Part shown: piece by piece, positions 1 to 7,352 of the stretch
Layout of the letters: each line of letters begins with the position of its first letter
Position numbering within the stretch: position 1 is the stretch's first letter
Source: CAJWPI01 sp964635015
GTDB taxonomy: Bacteria; Pseudomonadota; Gammaproteobacteria; Magnimaribacterales; Magnimaribacteraceae
Direction: 5' to 3'
Assembly: GCA_964635015.1 (NCBI GenBank)
Contig: CAZWMS010000044.1
Location: forward strand, 1-9,000
DNA length: 9,000 bases
Notes under the pieces: model-generated
Told to the model about the DNA's origin: nothing
What the model saw: the letters and a program-made list of their open reading frames with translations, nothing else
Databases searched by the model: none
Translations under genes and position numbers: made by a program

Positions 1-418
1 TTTTGAATTGGTATTCTCCAACTTCTTGAACCACAGAGACGGTTCGATTGTCATCCAAATTAATGGTAAGTTGCACGCCTTCTTTTTTCGTCATTTTCTG
101 TGATAATTTAGACCCCACTGCTGAACCTGCTGCCGCTCCTAAAGTGGCACCTATGGAGGATTCTATTTCACCATCACTCACTCCTGAACCGGCTGCTGCA
201 CCTACCATTCCACCTACCAAAGCACCACTCTTTATATCACCCTCTATATTGACTGTCTTCACCTTCACTACTTCACCATAAAGTACATTACGCATCTCTT
301 GGACAGCATCTCTAGAATAAGTTTCAGGTTGCAAAGAACTGTAAGCACAGTTAGAAATAACGAGAGACAGAATCAAGTAGGCAATAACTTTTGACATGGT
401 TTTCAGTTTAATTTTCAT
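1..418 (-). CDS. slyB: SlyB/Pcp-family glycine-zipper outer-membrane lipoprotein (3' end cut by window)
   Basis: Translating the minus strand from the ATG at 418-416 gives 139 codons that stay open to the window edge, so the C-terminus is missing. The N-terminus is basic (MKIKLK) and is followed by a hydrophobic stretch (residues 11-22) ending in I-S-N-C at residues 21-24, read here as a lipobox with acylated Cys24. Residues 41-60 (EMRNVLYGEVVKVKTVNIEG) resemble, from memory, the segment before the glycine zipper in E. coli SlyB. Residues 65-103 are a Gly/Ala-rich glycine-zipper stretch with repeated GxxxG spacing, followed by a VQLTINLDD strand and SVVQEVG. The family is a small outer-membrane lipoprotein linked in enterics to the PhoPQ/Mg2+ response and envelope integrity. 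The start is supported by AAGGAG about 7 nt upstream. A second in-frame ATG at codon 8 is possible but lacks a comparable ribosome site. Asn at lipobox position -1 is unusual. The gene diverges from the propionate operon and is probably unrelated to it. Confidence 0.85.
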   Translation of the reverse strand, partial: MKIKLKTMSKVIAYLILSLVISNCAYSSLQPETYSRDAVQEMRNVLYGEVVKVKTVNIEGDIKSGALVGGMVGAAAGSGVSDGEIESSIGATLGAAAGSAVGSKLSQKMTKKEGVQLTINLDDNRTVSVVQEVGEYQFK

Positions 419-450
419 TCATCTTCTCCTTATTAGTGAATCAGTAGTGT

Positions 451-480
451 TCGACTATATTCGTTTCAATTAGTTATAAT
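451..480 (+). promoter_or_regulatory. Candidate sigma-70 promoter for the propionate operon
   Basis: A perfect -10 hexamer TATAAT (475-480) follows a 4/6 match to the -35 consensus, TCGACT (451-456), across an 18-nt spacer. Transcription would begin near 487 and give a leader of about 220 nt containing both inverted repeats. In AT-rich DNA such matches arise by chance. The -35 also overlaps the weak slyB -10 on the other strand. Confidence 0.3.
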
Positions 481-600
481 AGATTAAAAAAGTGTTTAAC
501 ATTGGTGTAACATCTTTTTGCATCAAACTTATATTCTCTTCCTAATTATTAAATTAATACTAACCATAACTCTACACTATCAAATTTATAATTTTTTATT

Positions 601-622
601 TAATTGAATAATAAATCAATTA
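601..622. repeat. Perfect 7-bp inverted repeat (possible operator)
   Basis: TAATTGA (601-607) and TCAATTA (616-622) are exact reverse complements separated by 8 nt (ataataaa). The arms are AT-rich and lie about 90 bp before the mutase start. They overlap one weak candidate promoter (604-631). The symmetry suits a dimeric regulator, but no regulator gene is visible here and chance is a real alternative. Confidence 0.35.
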
Positions 623-644
623 CGTTATAGAGTTAACTTCTATG

Positions 645-693
645 ATTGATCAGAACAGATCTATACAATAGACCTGTAAGGGTTTTGATCAAT
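645..693 (+). promoter_or_regulatory. Long imperfect hairpin or nested inverted repeat just upstream of the mutase RBS
   Basis: The outer arms ATTGATCAGAA (645-655) and TTTTGATCAAT (683-693) are complementary at 10 of 11 positions, the exception being a G-U wobble. The inner arms ACAGATCT (655-662) and AGACCTGT (670-677) match at 7 of 8, closing a 7-nt loop. A 5-nt bulge (aaggg, 678-682) sits on the 3' side. The last paired base is only 7 nt before the GAGGA ribosome site. It could be an RNA element affecting translation start, or a DNA operator built on the repeated TTGATCA word. No T-tract follows, so it is not an intrinsic terminator. Confidence 0.45.
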
Positions 694-700
694 ACAAAAA

Positions 701-705
701 GAGGA
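701..705 (+). promoter_or_regulatory. Ribosome binding site of the methylmalonyl-CoA mutase gene
   Basis: GAGGA lies directly before the ATG at 708 with only a 2-nt spacer (AA). AGAGGA from 700 is the fuller match. The spacing is short but the purine-rich stretch is unambiguous, and no other in-frame start nearby fits the family N-terminus better. Confidence 0.6.
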
Positions 706-707
706 AA

Positions 708-2834
708 ATGAGTAAATCGAATAAAGAAGACTGGCAACAAAAAGTGGATGAAGAGCTTCGAGGTGAATCCCTTGAAGATCTTTGCTGGAAGACACTGGAA
801 GGAATCACAGTCAAACCACTTTATGGGGCAGAAGATCTAGAAGAAATCAGTTACTTGGACTCATTTCCTGGTCTACCTCCATACTTGAAAGGCCCAAGAG
901 CAACCATGTACACGAAACGACCTTGGACTGTTAGACAATATTCAGGATTTTCAACTGCTGAAGAGTCCAATCAGTTTTATAGAGACAATATAGATGCTGG
1001 TCAAACAGGGTTATCAGTTGCCTTTGATCTAGCCACTCATAGAGGATATGACTCGGATCATCCTAGGGTTACTGGTGACGTGGGTAAAGCAGGTGTCGCA
1101 ATAGATACGGTTGAAGACATGAAAATCCTATTTGATCAAATTCCTCTAAATAAAATGTCGGTTTCGATGACTATGAATGGTGCTGTTATACCAATTATGG
1201 CTATGTTCATTGTTGCAGCGGAAGAACAAGGAGTGGATAAAGAAGAACTAAATGGAACCTTACAAAATGATATTCTAAAGGAATTCATGGTCCGCAATAC
1301 TTACATTTACCCGCCAAAAGATTCCATGAGAATCGTCTCAGATATTATTCATTATTCTTCAAAATATTTACCAAAATTTAATTCTGTTTCCATTTCTGGG
1401 TACCACATGCTTGAAGCAGGAGCAACCTGTACACAAGAGTTGGCTTACACTTTAGCAGACGGTATCGAATACGTCAGAGGGGCGATAAATAAAGGATTGG
1501 AAATCGACGCATTTGCCCCTAGGCTTTCATTCTTCTTTGGGATAGGCATGAATTTTTTTATGGAAGTTGCAAAACTTAGAGCTGCTAGAGTGTTATGGTC
1601 TGAGTTGATTGAAAAAGAATTCAATCCCAAAAATCCAAAATCTCTAATGCTGCGAACACACTGCCAGACCTCCGGGGTGAGTTTAACCAGTCAAGACCCC
1701 CATAACAACATCATAAGAACTACAATAGAAGCCATGGCTGCGGTTTTAGGAGGAACACAATCACTTCACACCAATTCATTTGATGAAGCCTTGGCTCTGC
1801 CAACACCATTCTCTGCCCAAATTGCAAGAAATACCCAATTGGTTTTGAGAGAGGAAACCGGCATCACCAAAGTAGTTGATCCCTTAGCAGGTTCCTATTA
1901 TGTTGAATCTTTAACAGCTTCGCTTGTAAATGAGGCAAGAAAATTGATAGATGAAGTAGAAGAGCTCGGAGGGATGACTAAAGCGGTTCAAGCAGGGCTC
2001 CCAAAGTTACGAATTGAAGAGTCAGCAGCCATTAGACAAGCTAGAATTGATAAAAAAGAAGAAATAATCGTTGGTGTAAACAGTTATATTTCAAAGGATC
2101 AAGAAGCTGTAGAAATCCTCTCAATTGATAATCGGGATGTTAGGGATCAGCAAATTAAAAAAATTCAGTCTGCCAAAACCAATCGCAATGAAAAACAATG
2201 CCAAGAAGCTTTAGAGAAATTAGAAGCTGTTGCCAGAGATGAGACATCTAATTTATTAGAAATCGCAATTGATGCTGCCAGAAAAAGAGCAACTGTTGGT
2301 GAAATATCAACAGCCATGGAGAATGTTTTCGGCCGTCATCAAGCAGTAGCTCAATTGATCAGTGGAGTGTATCGTAGCGAGTATGAAGGGGATGAATATT
2401 TTATGAAAATCGAAGATAAAATCTCAACATTTACAAAAGATTTTGGAAGAAGGCCTAGGATTCTAGTTGCTAAATTAGGTCAAGATGGCCATGACAGAGG
2501 AGCTAAAGTAATTGCTACCGCATTCGCAGACATGGGTTTTGACGTCGACATTGGTCCTTTGTTTCAAACTCCAGAAGAAGCTGCGAAGCAAGCGGTTGAA
2601 AATGATGTACATATCCTTGGTGTTTCAACACAGGCTGCGGGTCATAAAACCTTGGTTCCAATGTTACTTGATGCATTAAAGAGTGAAAAATCAGAAAACA
2701 TCGTAGTGGTTTGTGGTGGCATCATCCCTGAACAAGATATCCCTGATCTTAAATCTGCAGGTGTCGGAGCTGTGTTTGGACCTGGCACCAATATCGCCAA
2801 AGCAGCCATGGAAATTTTAGATCTAATAGGTTAA
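708..2834 (+). CDS. scpA: Methylmalonyl-CoA mutase, single-chain adenosylcobalamin-dependent
   Basis: This 708-residue enzyme (also called mcm, mutB or sbm) interconverts (R)-methylmalonyl-CoA and succinyl-CoA by a radical mechanism in the cytoplasm. The catalytic barrel occupies roughly residues 30-400. It carries the substrate segments GPRATMYTKRPWTVRQYSG (62-80), FDLATHRGYDSDHPR (106-120), VRNTYIYPP (195-203) and GYHMLEAGA (231-239). By remembered alignment to P. shermanii MutB, Tyr78, Arg196, His233, His318 and Gln320 match active-site residues. Tyr78 and Arg196 favour methylmalonyl- over isobutyryl-CoA mutase. The C-terminal B12 domain (about 580-708) has GQDGHDRG (591-598), with His595 as lower axial cobalt ligand, then GVSTQAAGH (638-646) and CGGIIPEQD (669-677). 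The length matches homodimeric E. coli Sbm (714 aa from memory), so no small subunit is expected. Odd: Val324 replaces the Trp usual in QTSGWSLT. It is the first gene of the operon, 6 nt before pccB. Confidence 0.97.
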   Translation: MSKSNKEDWQQKVDEELRGESLEDLCWKTLEGITVKPLYGAEDLEEISYLDSFPGLPPYLKGPRATMYTKRPWTVRQYSGFSTAEESNQFYRDNIDAGQTGLSVAFDLATHRGYDSDHPRVTGDVGKAGVAIDTVEDMKILFDQIPLNKMSVSMTMNGAVIPIMAMFIVAAEEQGVDKEELNGTLQNDILKEFMVRNTYIYPPKDSMRIVSDIIHYSSKYLPKFNSVSISGYHMLEAGATCTQELAYTLADGIEYVRGAINKGLEIDAFAPRLSFFFGIGMNFFMEVAKLRAARVLWSELIEKEFNPKNPKSLMLRTHCQTSGVSLTSQDPHNNIIRTTIEAMAAVLGGTQSLHTNSFDEALALPTPFSAQIARNTQLVLREETGITKVVDPLAGSYYVESLTASLVNEARKLIDEVEELGGMTKAVQAGLPKLRIEESAAIRQARIDKKEEIIVGVNSYISKDQEAVEILSIDNRDVRDQQIKKIQSAKTNRNEKQCQEALEKLEAVARDETSNLLEIAIDAARKRATVGEISTAMENVFGRHQAVAQLISGVYRSEYEGDEYFMKIEDKISTFTKDFGRRPRILVAKLGQDGHDRGAKVIATAFADMGFDVDIGPLFQTPEEAAKQAVENDVHILGVSTQAAGHKTLVPMLLDALKSEKSENIVVVCGGIIPEQDIPDLKSAGVGAVFGPGTNIAKAAMEILDLIG

Positions 2835-2840
2835 GAGTGT

Positions 2841-4373
2841 ATGAAAAAAAATATTAAAGAACTGGAAAAAAAGGCCAATGCTGCAAAATTAGGCGGTGGT
2901 GAAGATCGGATAAAAAAGCAACATGCTAAGGGTAAATTAACCGCCAGAGAGCGTCTTGAAATCCTTCTAGATGAGGATAGTTTTCAAGAGTGGGATATGT
3001 TTGTCGAGCATCGAGCAGTCGACTTTGACATGGAAAAACAAAAAATACCGGGTGATGGTGTAGTCACAGGTTACGGCAAAATCAATGGTAGATTAGTTTA
3101 TGTATTCAGTCAGGATTTTACCGTTTTTGGTGGATCCTTATCAGAAGCCCATGCAGAAAAAATTTGCAAAGTTATGGATCACGCAGTCCGTAATGGGGCA
3201 CCATTAATAGGTCTCAATGATTCAGGGGGTGCAAGAATACAAGAAGGCGTCGTATCCCTAGGTGGTTATGCCGAAGTGTTTCAAAGAAACGTATTGGCCT
3301 CAGGTGTCATTCCACAAATTTCCCTCGTCATGGGACCCTGTGCAGGTGGAGCAGTATATTCACCAGCAATGACAGATTTTATCGTTATGGTTGAAGACAG
3401 TTCTTACATGTTTGTCACGGGACCAGATGTCGTTAAAACAGTCACCCATGAGGAAGTCACAGCAGAGGAGTTGGGAGGAGCATCTACCCATAGTAGAAAA
3501 TCTGGTGTAGCAGACCTAACATTTAAAAATGACACCGAAGCTTTATTGATGACCCGAGAATTCCTCACCTACCTTCCGCAAAACAATAAAGAAAAAACGC
3601 CAGTAGTTCCCTCAAAGGATCCCATTGAACGAGAAGAACACTCTTTAGATACATTGATACCTGATGATCCTGCTAAACCTTACGACATCAAAGAAGTGAT
3701 CAATAAAATTGCTGATGAAGGAGAATTTTTTGAAATACAATCTAATTATGCACAAAATATCGTTATTGGTTTCATCCGACTGAATGGATCCACCATTGGA
3801 GTAGTGGGGAACCAGCCACTTGTTCTTGCTGGGTGTCTTGATATCGATGCCTCCATTAAAGGTGGTCGATTCGTCCGTTTTTGCGATGCTTTTAACATTC
3901 CTCTACTCACTTTGGTTGATGTTCCAGGATTTATGCCTGGAACCTCACAGGAGCATGGTGGAATTATCAAGCACGGAGCTAAACTCCTCTTTGCTTTCGC
4001 TGAAGCTACAGTACCTAAAGTCACATTAATCACCCGAAAAGCCTACGGAGGTGCATACGATGTGATGAGCTCAAAACATATACGAGGTGATATTAATTTT
4101 GCCTGGCCATCATCTGAAATTGCTGTCATGGGTCCAAAAGGTGCCGTAGAAATTATCTTTAGACAAGATATAGGTGATGAAGAAAAAATAGATAAAAGGA
4201 CGAATGATTACAGAGAAAAATTTGCAAATCCATTCATAGCAGCCAGTCGTGGCTATATAGATGATATCGTTTTACCCTATCAAACACGTGAAAAATTATG
4301 TCACTCATTTGAAATGTTGAAAAATAAAGAGCTATCCAATCCTTGGCGGAAGCATGACAACATACCGCTTTAG
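2841..4373 (+). CDS. pccB: Propionyl-CoA carboxylase beta subunit (carboxyltransferase)
   Basis: This 510-residue protein is the carboxyltransferase half of propionyl-CoA carboxylase. It transfers the carboxyl group from carboxybiotin on PccA to propionyl-CoA, giving (S)-methylmalonyl-CoA. The N-terminus has the family signature GGGEDRIKKQHAKGKLTARE (18-37). Tandem crotonase-like folds follow. NDSGGARIQEG (126-136) and GPCAGGAVYSPAMTDF (165-180) lie in the N-half. DVPGFMPGTSQEHGGIIKHG (360-379) and RKAYGGAYDVMSSKH (399-413) lie in the C-half, and the Gly-rich segments form the oxyanion holes. Asp407 in GAYDVM corresponds, from memory, to the residue (Asp422 in S. coelicolor PccB) associated with propionyl- over acetyl-CoA preference. 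The length is typical. It starts 6 nt after the mutase stop, with a weak TAAGAG overlapping that stop, so translational coupling is likely. A methylmalonyl-CoA decarboxylase alpha subunit looks similar, but the adjacent biotin-carboxylase gene argues for a carboxylase. Confidence 0.95.
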   Translation: MKKNIKELEKKANAAKLGGGEDRIKKQHAKGKLTARERLEILLDEDSFQEWDMFVEHRAVDFDMEKQKIPGDGVVTGYGKINGRLVYVFSQDFTVFGGSLSEAHAEKICKVMDHAVRNGAPLIGLNDSGGARIQEGVVSLGGYAEVFQRNVLASGVIPQISLVMGPCAGGAVYSPAMTDFIVMVEDSSYMFVTGPDVVKTVTHEEVTAEELGGASTHSRKSGVADLTFKNDTEALLMTREFLTYLPQNNKEKTPVVPSKDPIEREEHSLDTLIPDDPAKPYDIKEVINKIADEGEFFEIQSNYAQNIVIGFIRLNGSTIGVVGNQPLVLAGCLDIDASIKGGRFVRFCDAFNIPLLTLVDVPGFMPGTSQEHGGIIKHGAKLLFAFAEATVPKVTLITRKAYGGAYDVMSSKHIRGDINFAWPSSEIAVMGPKGAVEIIFRQDIGDEEKIDKRTNDYREKFANPFIAASRGYIDDIVLPYQTREKLCHSFEMLKNKELSNPWRKHDNIPL

Positions 4374-4378
4374 ATAAA

Positions 4379-6352
4379 ATGTTCAAAAAGATACTGGTTG
4401 CCAATCGTGGAGAGATTGCCTGTAGAGTAATCAAAACCTGCAATCAAATGGGGATCAAAACTGTTTCAATTTATTCTGATGCAGATCAAAATGCCGTGCA
4501 TGTATCAAAAGCTGATGAATCTGTTCACATTGGTGGATCAGCCTCCTCTGAAAGTTATCTTGTCATTGAAAATATTCTCAAAGCATGTAAACAAACTAAA
4601 GCCGATGCAGTTCATCCCGGCTATGGTTTCTTGGCTGAAAACGAAACTTTTGCTAAAGCTCTAGAGCAGGAAGGCGTTATATTTATCGGCCCTAAACCTC
4701 AAGCAATAATCAGCATGGGAGATAAAATACAATCAAAAATAATTGCCGAAGAAGCAGGTGTTAACGTGATACCAGGATTCAACGAAGCACTACAAAATGC
4801 AAATCAAGCCGTTGAAGTTGCTCATGATATCGGATATCCAATAATGCTAAAAGCGAGTGCTGGAGGCGGCGGCAAGGGGATGCGTATTGCTTACAATGAT
4901 CAACAATGCACAGATGGATTTATCAGAGCTCAAAATGAAAGTTTGGCAAGTTTTGGAGATAATAGAATTTTTGCAGAAAAATACATAACCGAGCCTCATC
5001 ATATCGAAATTCAAATCTTGGCTGACCAACAAGGTCATACAATTTATATCGGCGAAAGAGAATGCTCCATACAAAGAAGACATCAAAAAGTAGTGGAAGA
5101 AGCGCCATCACCTTTTATTGACAATAAAACTAGGATAGCAATGGGTGAACAAGCTGTAGCATTGTCCAAAGCCGTAAATTATGAATCTGCAGGTACTGTT
5201 GAATTCATTGTTGATAAAAATAAAAAGTTTTACTTTCTAGAAATGAATACAAGACTCCAAGTTGAACATCCAGTCACTGAAATGGTAACTGGGCTAGACT
5301 TGGTAGAAGAAATGATTCGGATTGCCTCAGGAGAAGTTCTGAATTTTAGGCAAAAAGATCTACAAGTCAGAGGATCAGCAATTGAAACAAGAATATATGC
5401 AGAAGATCCTTACAGGGATTTTATGCCATCTATCGGTCGAGTGAGTAAATATTGCGTTCCTGATCATTTGGATTTCATCAGAATAGATACAGGAATTGAA
5501 GAAGGCAGTGATGTATCTATGTTCTATGACCCTATGATCGCAAAACTGATTGCTAAAGGGGAAGACCGTGAACAATGCATTGATAGAATGTTACTCGCTC
5601 TCGATCAGTACCATATTTCAGGTGTTTCTCATAATATAAATTTTTTAAGCTCTATCATGCAGAATAAGAAATATCGAGAAGGCTATACCACAACAAATTT
5701 CATCCAAGAACAATTTCCAGGTGGGTTTCAAGGAGAAGTAGCCAGTGAAAATGAAACTCTCATGTTCGTATCGGTGCTGGCCTGTATTCATCAGAACAAC
5801 ATAGAAAGACACCATACTGTCATTGCAAATGACACCAAGCAATCTTCGTGGTCGGTTTCTTTCAACAAGAAAAAAATTGATCTAATGATCAAGAAATCAT
5901 CCAAAACAACAGAAATTCTGATTGACTCAAGAGTCCTAATTGTTGATTTAGTCTCAACACCCAATAACCCAATCGTGAAAGCTAAGGTTAATGATGATAT
6001 TTATTACTTTCAGCTTGAGAAATTACATCCTGGTTATCGATTAACTTATCGTGGTCGTATTCTGGAAGCATTGGTTACACGCAACAGAACCGCTGAACTA
6101 AACCAGTTAATGCCTGAAAAAAAAGCACCAGACCTATCAAAGTTCTTATTGTCCCCGATGCCCGGGCTTTTGATAAAAATTTGTGTTAAGGAGGGGCAAC
6201 ATATCAAAGCCGGAGAAGAATTAGCTATTGTTGAAGCGATGAAAATGGAAAATAGCTTGCGAGCGATTGATAGCGTAACAATAAAATCAATATTGACCAA
6301 AGAGGGAGACAATCTAATGGTTGATCAAACTATTCTTGAATTTGAGGATTGA
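4379..6352 (+). CDS. pccA: Propionyl-CoA carboxylase alpha subunit (biotin carboxylase plus biotin carrier)
   Basis: This 657-residue protein carboxylates its own biotin with ATP and bicarbonate, then delivers the carboxyl to PccB. Domains in order are: biotin-carboxylase N domain (1-110, starting KKILVANRGEIACRVI); ATP-grasp (about 115-310), with the Gly-rich loop KASAGGGGKGMR (158-169) and RRHQKVVEEAP (233-243); the catalytic strand EMNTRLQVEHP (288-298); the biotin-carboxylase C domain (about 335-440), with Arg338; a divergent BT linker region (about 455-580) that contacts the beta subunit; and a biotinyl domain (about 588-656). The biotinylation motif is EAMKM (619-623), so biotin sits on Lys622. 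Glu288, Asn290, Arg292 and Glu296 coincide with E. coli AccC numbering from memory. The gene is intact and of usual length. It starts 5 nt after the pccB stop with no clear Shine-Dalgarno, which fits translational coupling. The BT region distinguishes it from a pyruvate carboxylase or a stand-alone AccC. Confidence 0.95.
   Translation: MFKKILVANRGEIACRVIKTCNQMGIKTVSIYSDADQNAVHVSKADESVHIGGSASSESYLVIENILKACKQTKADAVHPGYGFLAENETFAKALEQEGVIFIGPKPQAIISMGDKIQSKIIAEEAGVNVIPGFNEALQNANQAVEVAHDIGYPIMLKASAGGGGKGMRIAYNDQQCTDGFIRAQNESLASFGDNRIFAEKYITEPHHIEIQILADQQGHTIYIGERECSIQRRHQKVVEEAPSPFIDNKTRIAMGEQAVALSKAVNYESAGTVEFIVDKNKKFYFLEMNTRLQVEHPVTEMVTGLDLVEEMIRIASGEVLNFRQKDLQVRGSAIETRIYAEDPYRDFMPSIGRVSKYCVPDHLDFIRIDTGIEEGSDVSMFYDPMIAKLIAKGEDREQCIDRMLLALDQYHISGVSHNINFLSSIMQNKKYREGYTTTNFIQEQFPGGFQGEVASENETLMFVSVLACIHQNNIERHHTVIANDTKQSSWSVSFNKKKIDLMIKKSSKTTEILIDSRVLIVDLVSTPNNPIVKAKVNDDIYYFQLEKLHPGYRLTYRGRILEALVTRNRTAELNQLMPEKKAPDLSKFLLSPMPGLLIKICVKEGQHIKAGEELAIVEAMKMENSLRAIDSVTIKSILTKEGDNLMVDQTILEFED
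6344..6348 (+). promoter_or_regulatory. Ribosome binding site inside the 3' end of pccA that sets the meaB start
   Basis: GAGGA lies within the last codons of pccA, 5 nt before a TTG at 6354. There is no in-frame ATG in the first part of meaB; the first one falls inside conserved sequence (TLMES). This site therefore favours TTG 6354 over the upstream TTG codons at 6321, 6336 and 6342. Confidence 0.55.
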
Positions 6353-6353
6353 A

Positions 6354-7352
6354 TTGGAAGCATCTGAAATAATTGACTTGGCCTATCGAATAAAGTCGGG
6401 CGACCGAAAAGCGATTGCGCAGGCGATAACCCTTATGGAATCAATAAAAGCCGACGACCGTGTCATTGCTGAAGCATTGCTGGAACAACTAGGCACTGCC
6501 AATGAATCTTCCATAAGAATTGGTATTTCCGGAACTCCAGGTGTGGGAAAATCTACTTTTATCGAAGCGTTTGGACAGCTGATTCTTAAAGAAGGCAATC
6601 AATTAGCCATTTTGGCAGTAGATCCTACTTCATCCATCAGTGGTGGTTCCATTCTGGCAGATAAAACAAGAATGGCATCTCTCAGTCGTGATAAAAATGT
6701 ATTCATTAGGCCTTCACCTTCGGGCGACAATTTAGGCGGTGTTAATCGTTCTACTAGAGAGTCCATCACCATTGTTGAAGCGGCCGGATTTAATGTCACT
6801 CTAGTGGAGACTGTTGGAGTAGGACAATCTGAGACAGAAGTGTTTGAAATGACTGATATTTTCATTGTACTCCTGAACCCGGGTGGTGGAGATGAATTGC
6901 AAGGGATTAAAAGAGGCATCACTGAATTATCAGATATCATTGTGGTCAACAAGTCCGACGGCGATCTGGAATCTTTATCAAGGAATACAGTTCTGGACTA
7001 TAAAAATGCTTTGAAACTGATGAAACCAAGAATCAAAGATTGGTTAGTACCTGTCATTGCTTGTTCTGCCCTTGAAAAAAAAGGACTTGAAAAATGCTGG
7101 GAGTCCATCCAGAATTTACGAGAACTCCTATTAACCAGTCGCCAATTGGAGAGCAACCGAAACAAGCAAAAAGAAAAATGGCTGATAAAAGAAACCAGAC
7201 AAGAATTACTTGACGCGCTTGGTGAAGATGAAGATATCCAAAATAAATTAAAGACTATGCAAGAAAAAATCTCTAAAGAAAATAGGTCAGTAAAATCAGA
7301 AGCAAAAAATATCATTGCCAATTTTTTAAGCAAGCTGAGGAAAAACAAATGA
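6354..7352 (+). CDS. meaB: MeaB/ArgK-family G3E GTPase, methylmalonyl-CoA mutase chaperone
   Basis: This P-loop GTPase binds methylmalonyl-CoA mutase, gates adenosylcobalamin loading and protects the enzyme from inactivation; the human counterpart is MMAA. Numbered from TTG 6354 it has 332 residues. Walker A GTPGVGKST is at 60-68, AVDPTS at 88-93, GGSILADKTRM at 97-107, RPSPSGDNLGG at 119-129, VETVGVGQSETEV (switch and Mg region) at 151-163, the base-specificity motif NKSD at 199-202, and CSALEKKG at 237-244. A helical, Lys/Glu-rich C-terminal tail serves dimerisation in the family. It was long annotated ArgK, an arginine-transport kinase, but the mutase in this operon makes the MeaB role near certain. 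The start is chosen because GAGGA sits 5 nt upstream and the resulting N-terminus (MEASEIIDLAYRIKSGDRKA) fits the family. An upstream TTG at 6321 would add 11 unconvincing residues overlapping pccA. Its stop overlaps the mce start as ATGA. Confidence 0.94.
   Translation: MEASEIIDLAYRIKSGDRKAIAQAITLMESIKADDRVIAEALLEQLGTANESSIRIGISGTPGVGKSTFIEAFGQLILKEGNQLAILAVDPTSSISGGSILADKTRMASLSRDKNVFIRPSPSGDNLGGVNRSTRESITIVEAAGFNVTLVETVGVGQSETEVFEMTDIFIVLLNPGGGDELQGIKRGITELSDIIVVNKSDGDLESLSRNTVLDYKNALKLMKPRIKDWLVPVIACSALEKKGLEKCWESIQNLRELLLTSRQLESNRNKQKEKWLIKETRQELLDALGEDEDIQNKLKTMQEKISKENRSVKSEAKNIIANFLSKLRKNK

Larger units (their letters stand above)
419..707. other. AT-rich divergent intergenic region between slyB and the mutase operon
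   Basis: No gene is visible in these 289 bases. They hold the slyB Shine-Dalgarno on the minus strand (AAGGAG, about 426-431), promoter-like hexamers on both strands, and two inverted repeats described separately. For slyB, the best -10 seen is TATAGT on the minus strand (459 to 454), with no good -35, so that promoter is uncertain. A second perfect plus-strand TATAAT lies at 587-592, also without a good -35. TTGAAT (604-609) and TATAGA (626-631) form another weak plus-strand pair with a 16-nt spacer. I looked for a cobalamin-riboswitch B12 box here, as expected for a B12-dependent enzyme, and did not find one. Confidence 0.6.

Noticed and set aside
48..281. Plus-strand open frame rich in Ala and Pro
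   Set aside because: It is the antisense shadow of the Gly/Ala-rich glycine zipper of slyB; the minus frame has a ribosome site, signal peptide and family match.
419..707. Cobalamin riboswitch in the mutase leader
   Set aside because: No B12-box-like sequence is visible and the leader hairpin does not resemble the riboswitch core. The region is also short for the full element plus expression platform.
708..2834. Isobutyryl-CoA mutase or fused IcmF as alternative identity
   Set aside because: Tyr78 and Arg196 match the methylmalonyl-type substrate residues, there is no fused GTPase domain, and the operon supplies carboxylase and epimerase.
3746..4033. Overlapping open frames on both strands within pccB
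   Set aside because: They lie across the conserved carboxyltransferase core and have no independent support, so they are shadows.
6321..6353. TTG at 6321 as the meaB start
   Set aside because: There is no ribosome site at proper spacing, and the extra 11 residues do not look like the family N-terminus; TTG 6354 has GAGGA 5 nt upstream.
6599..7348. Antisense open frames of about 116 codons opposite meaB
   Set aside because: The plus-strand MeaB frame carries the GTPase motifs throughout; the minus frames have no ribosome site or recognisable domain.
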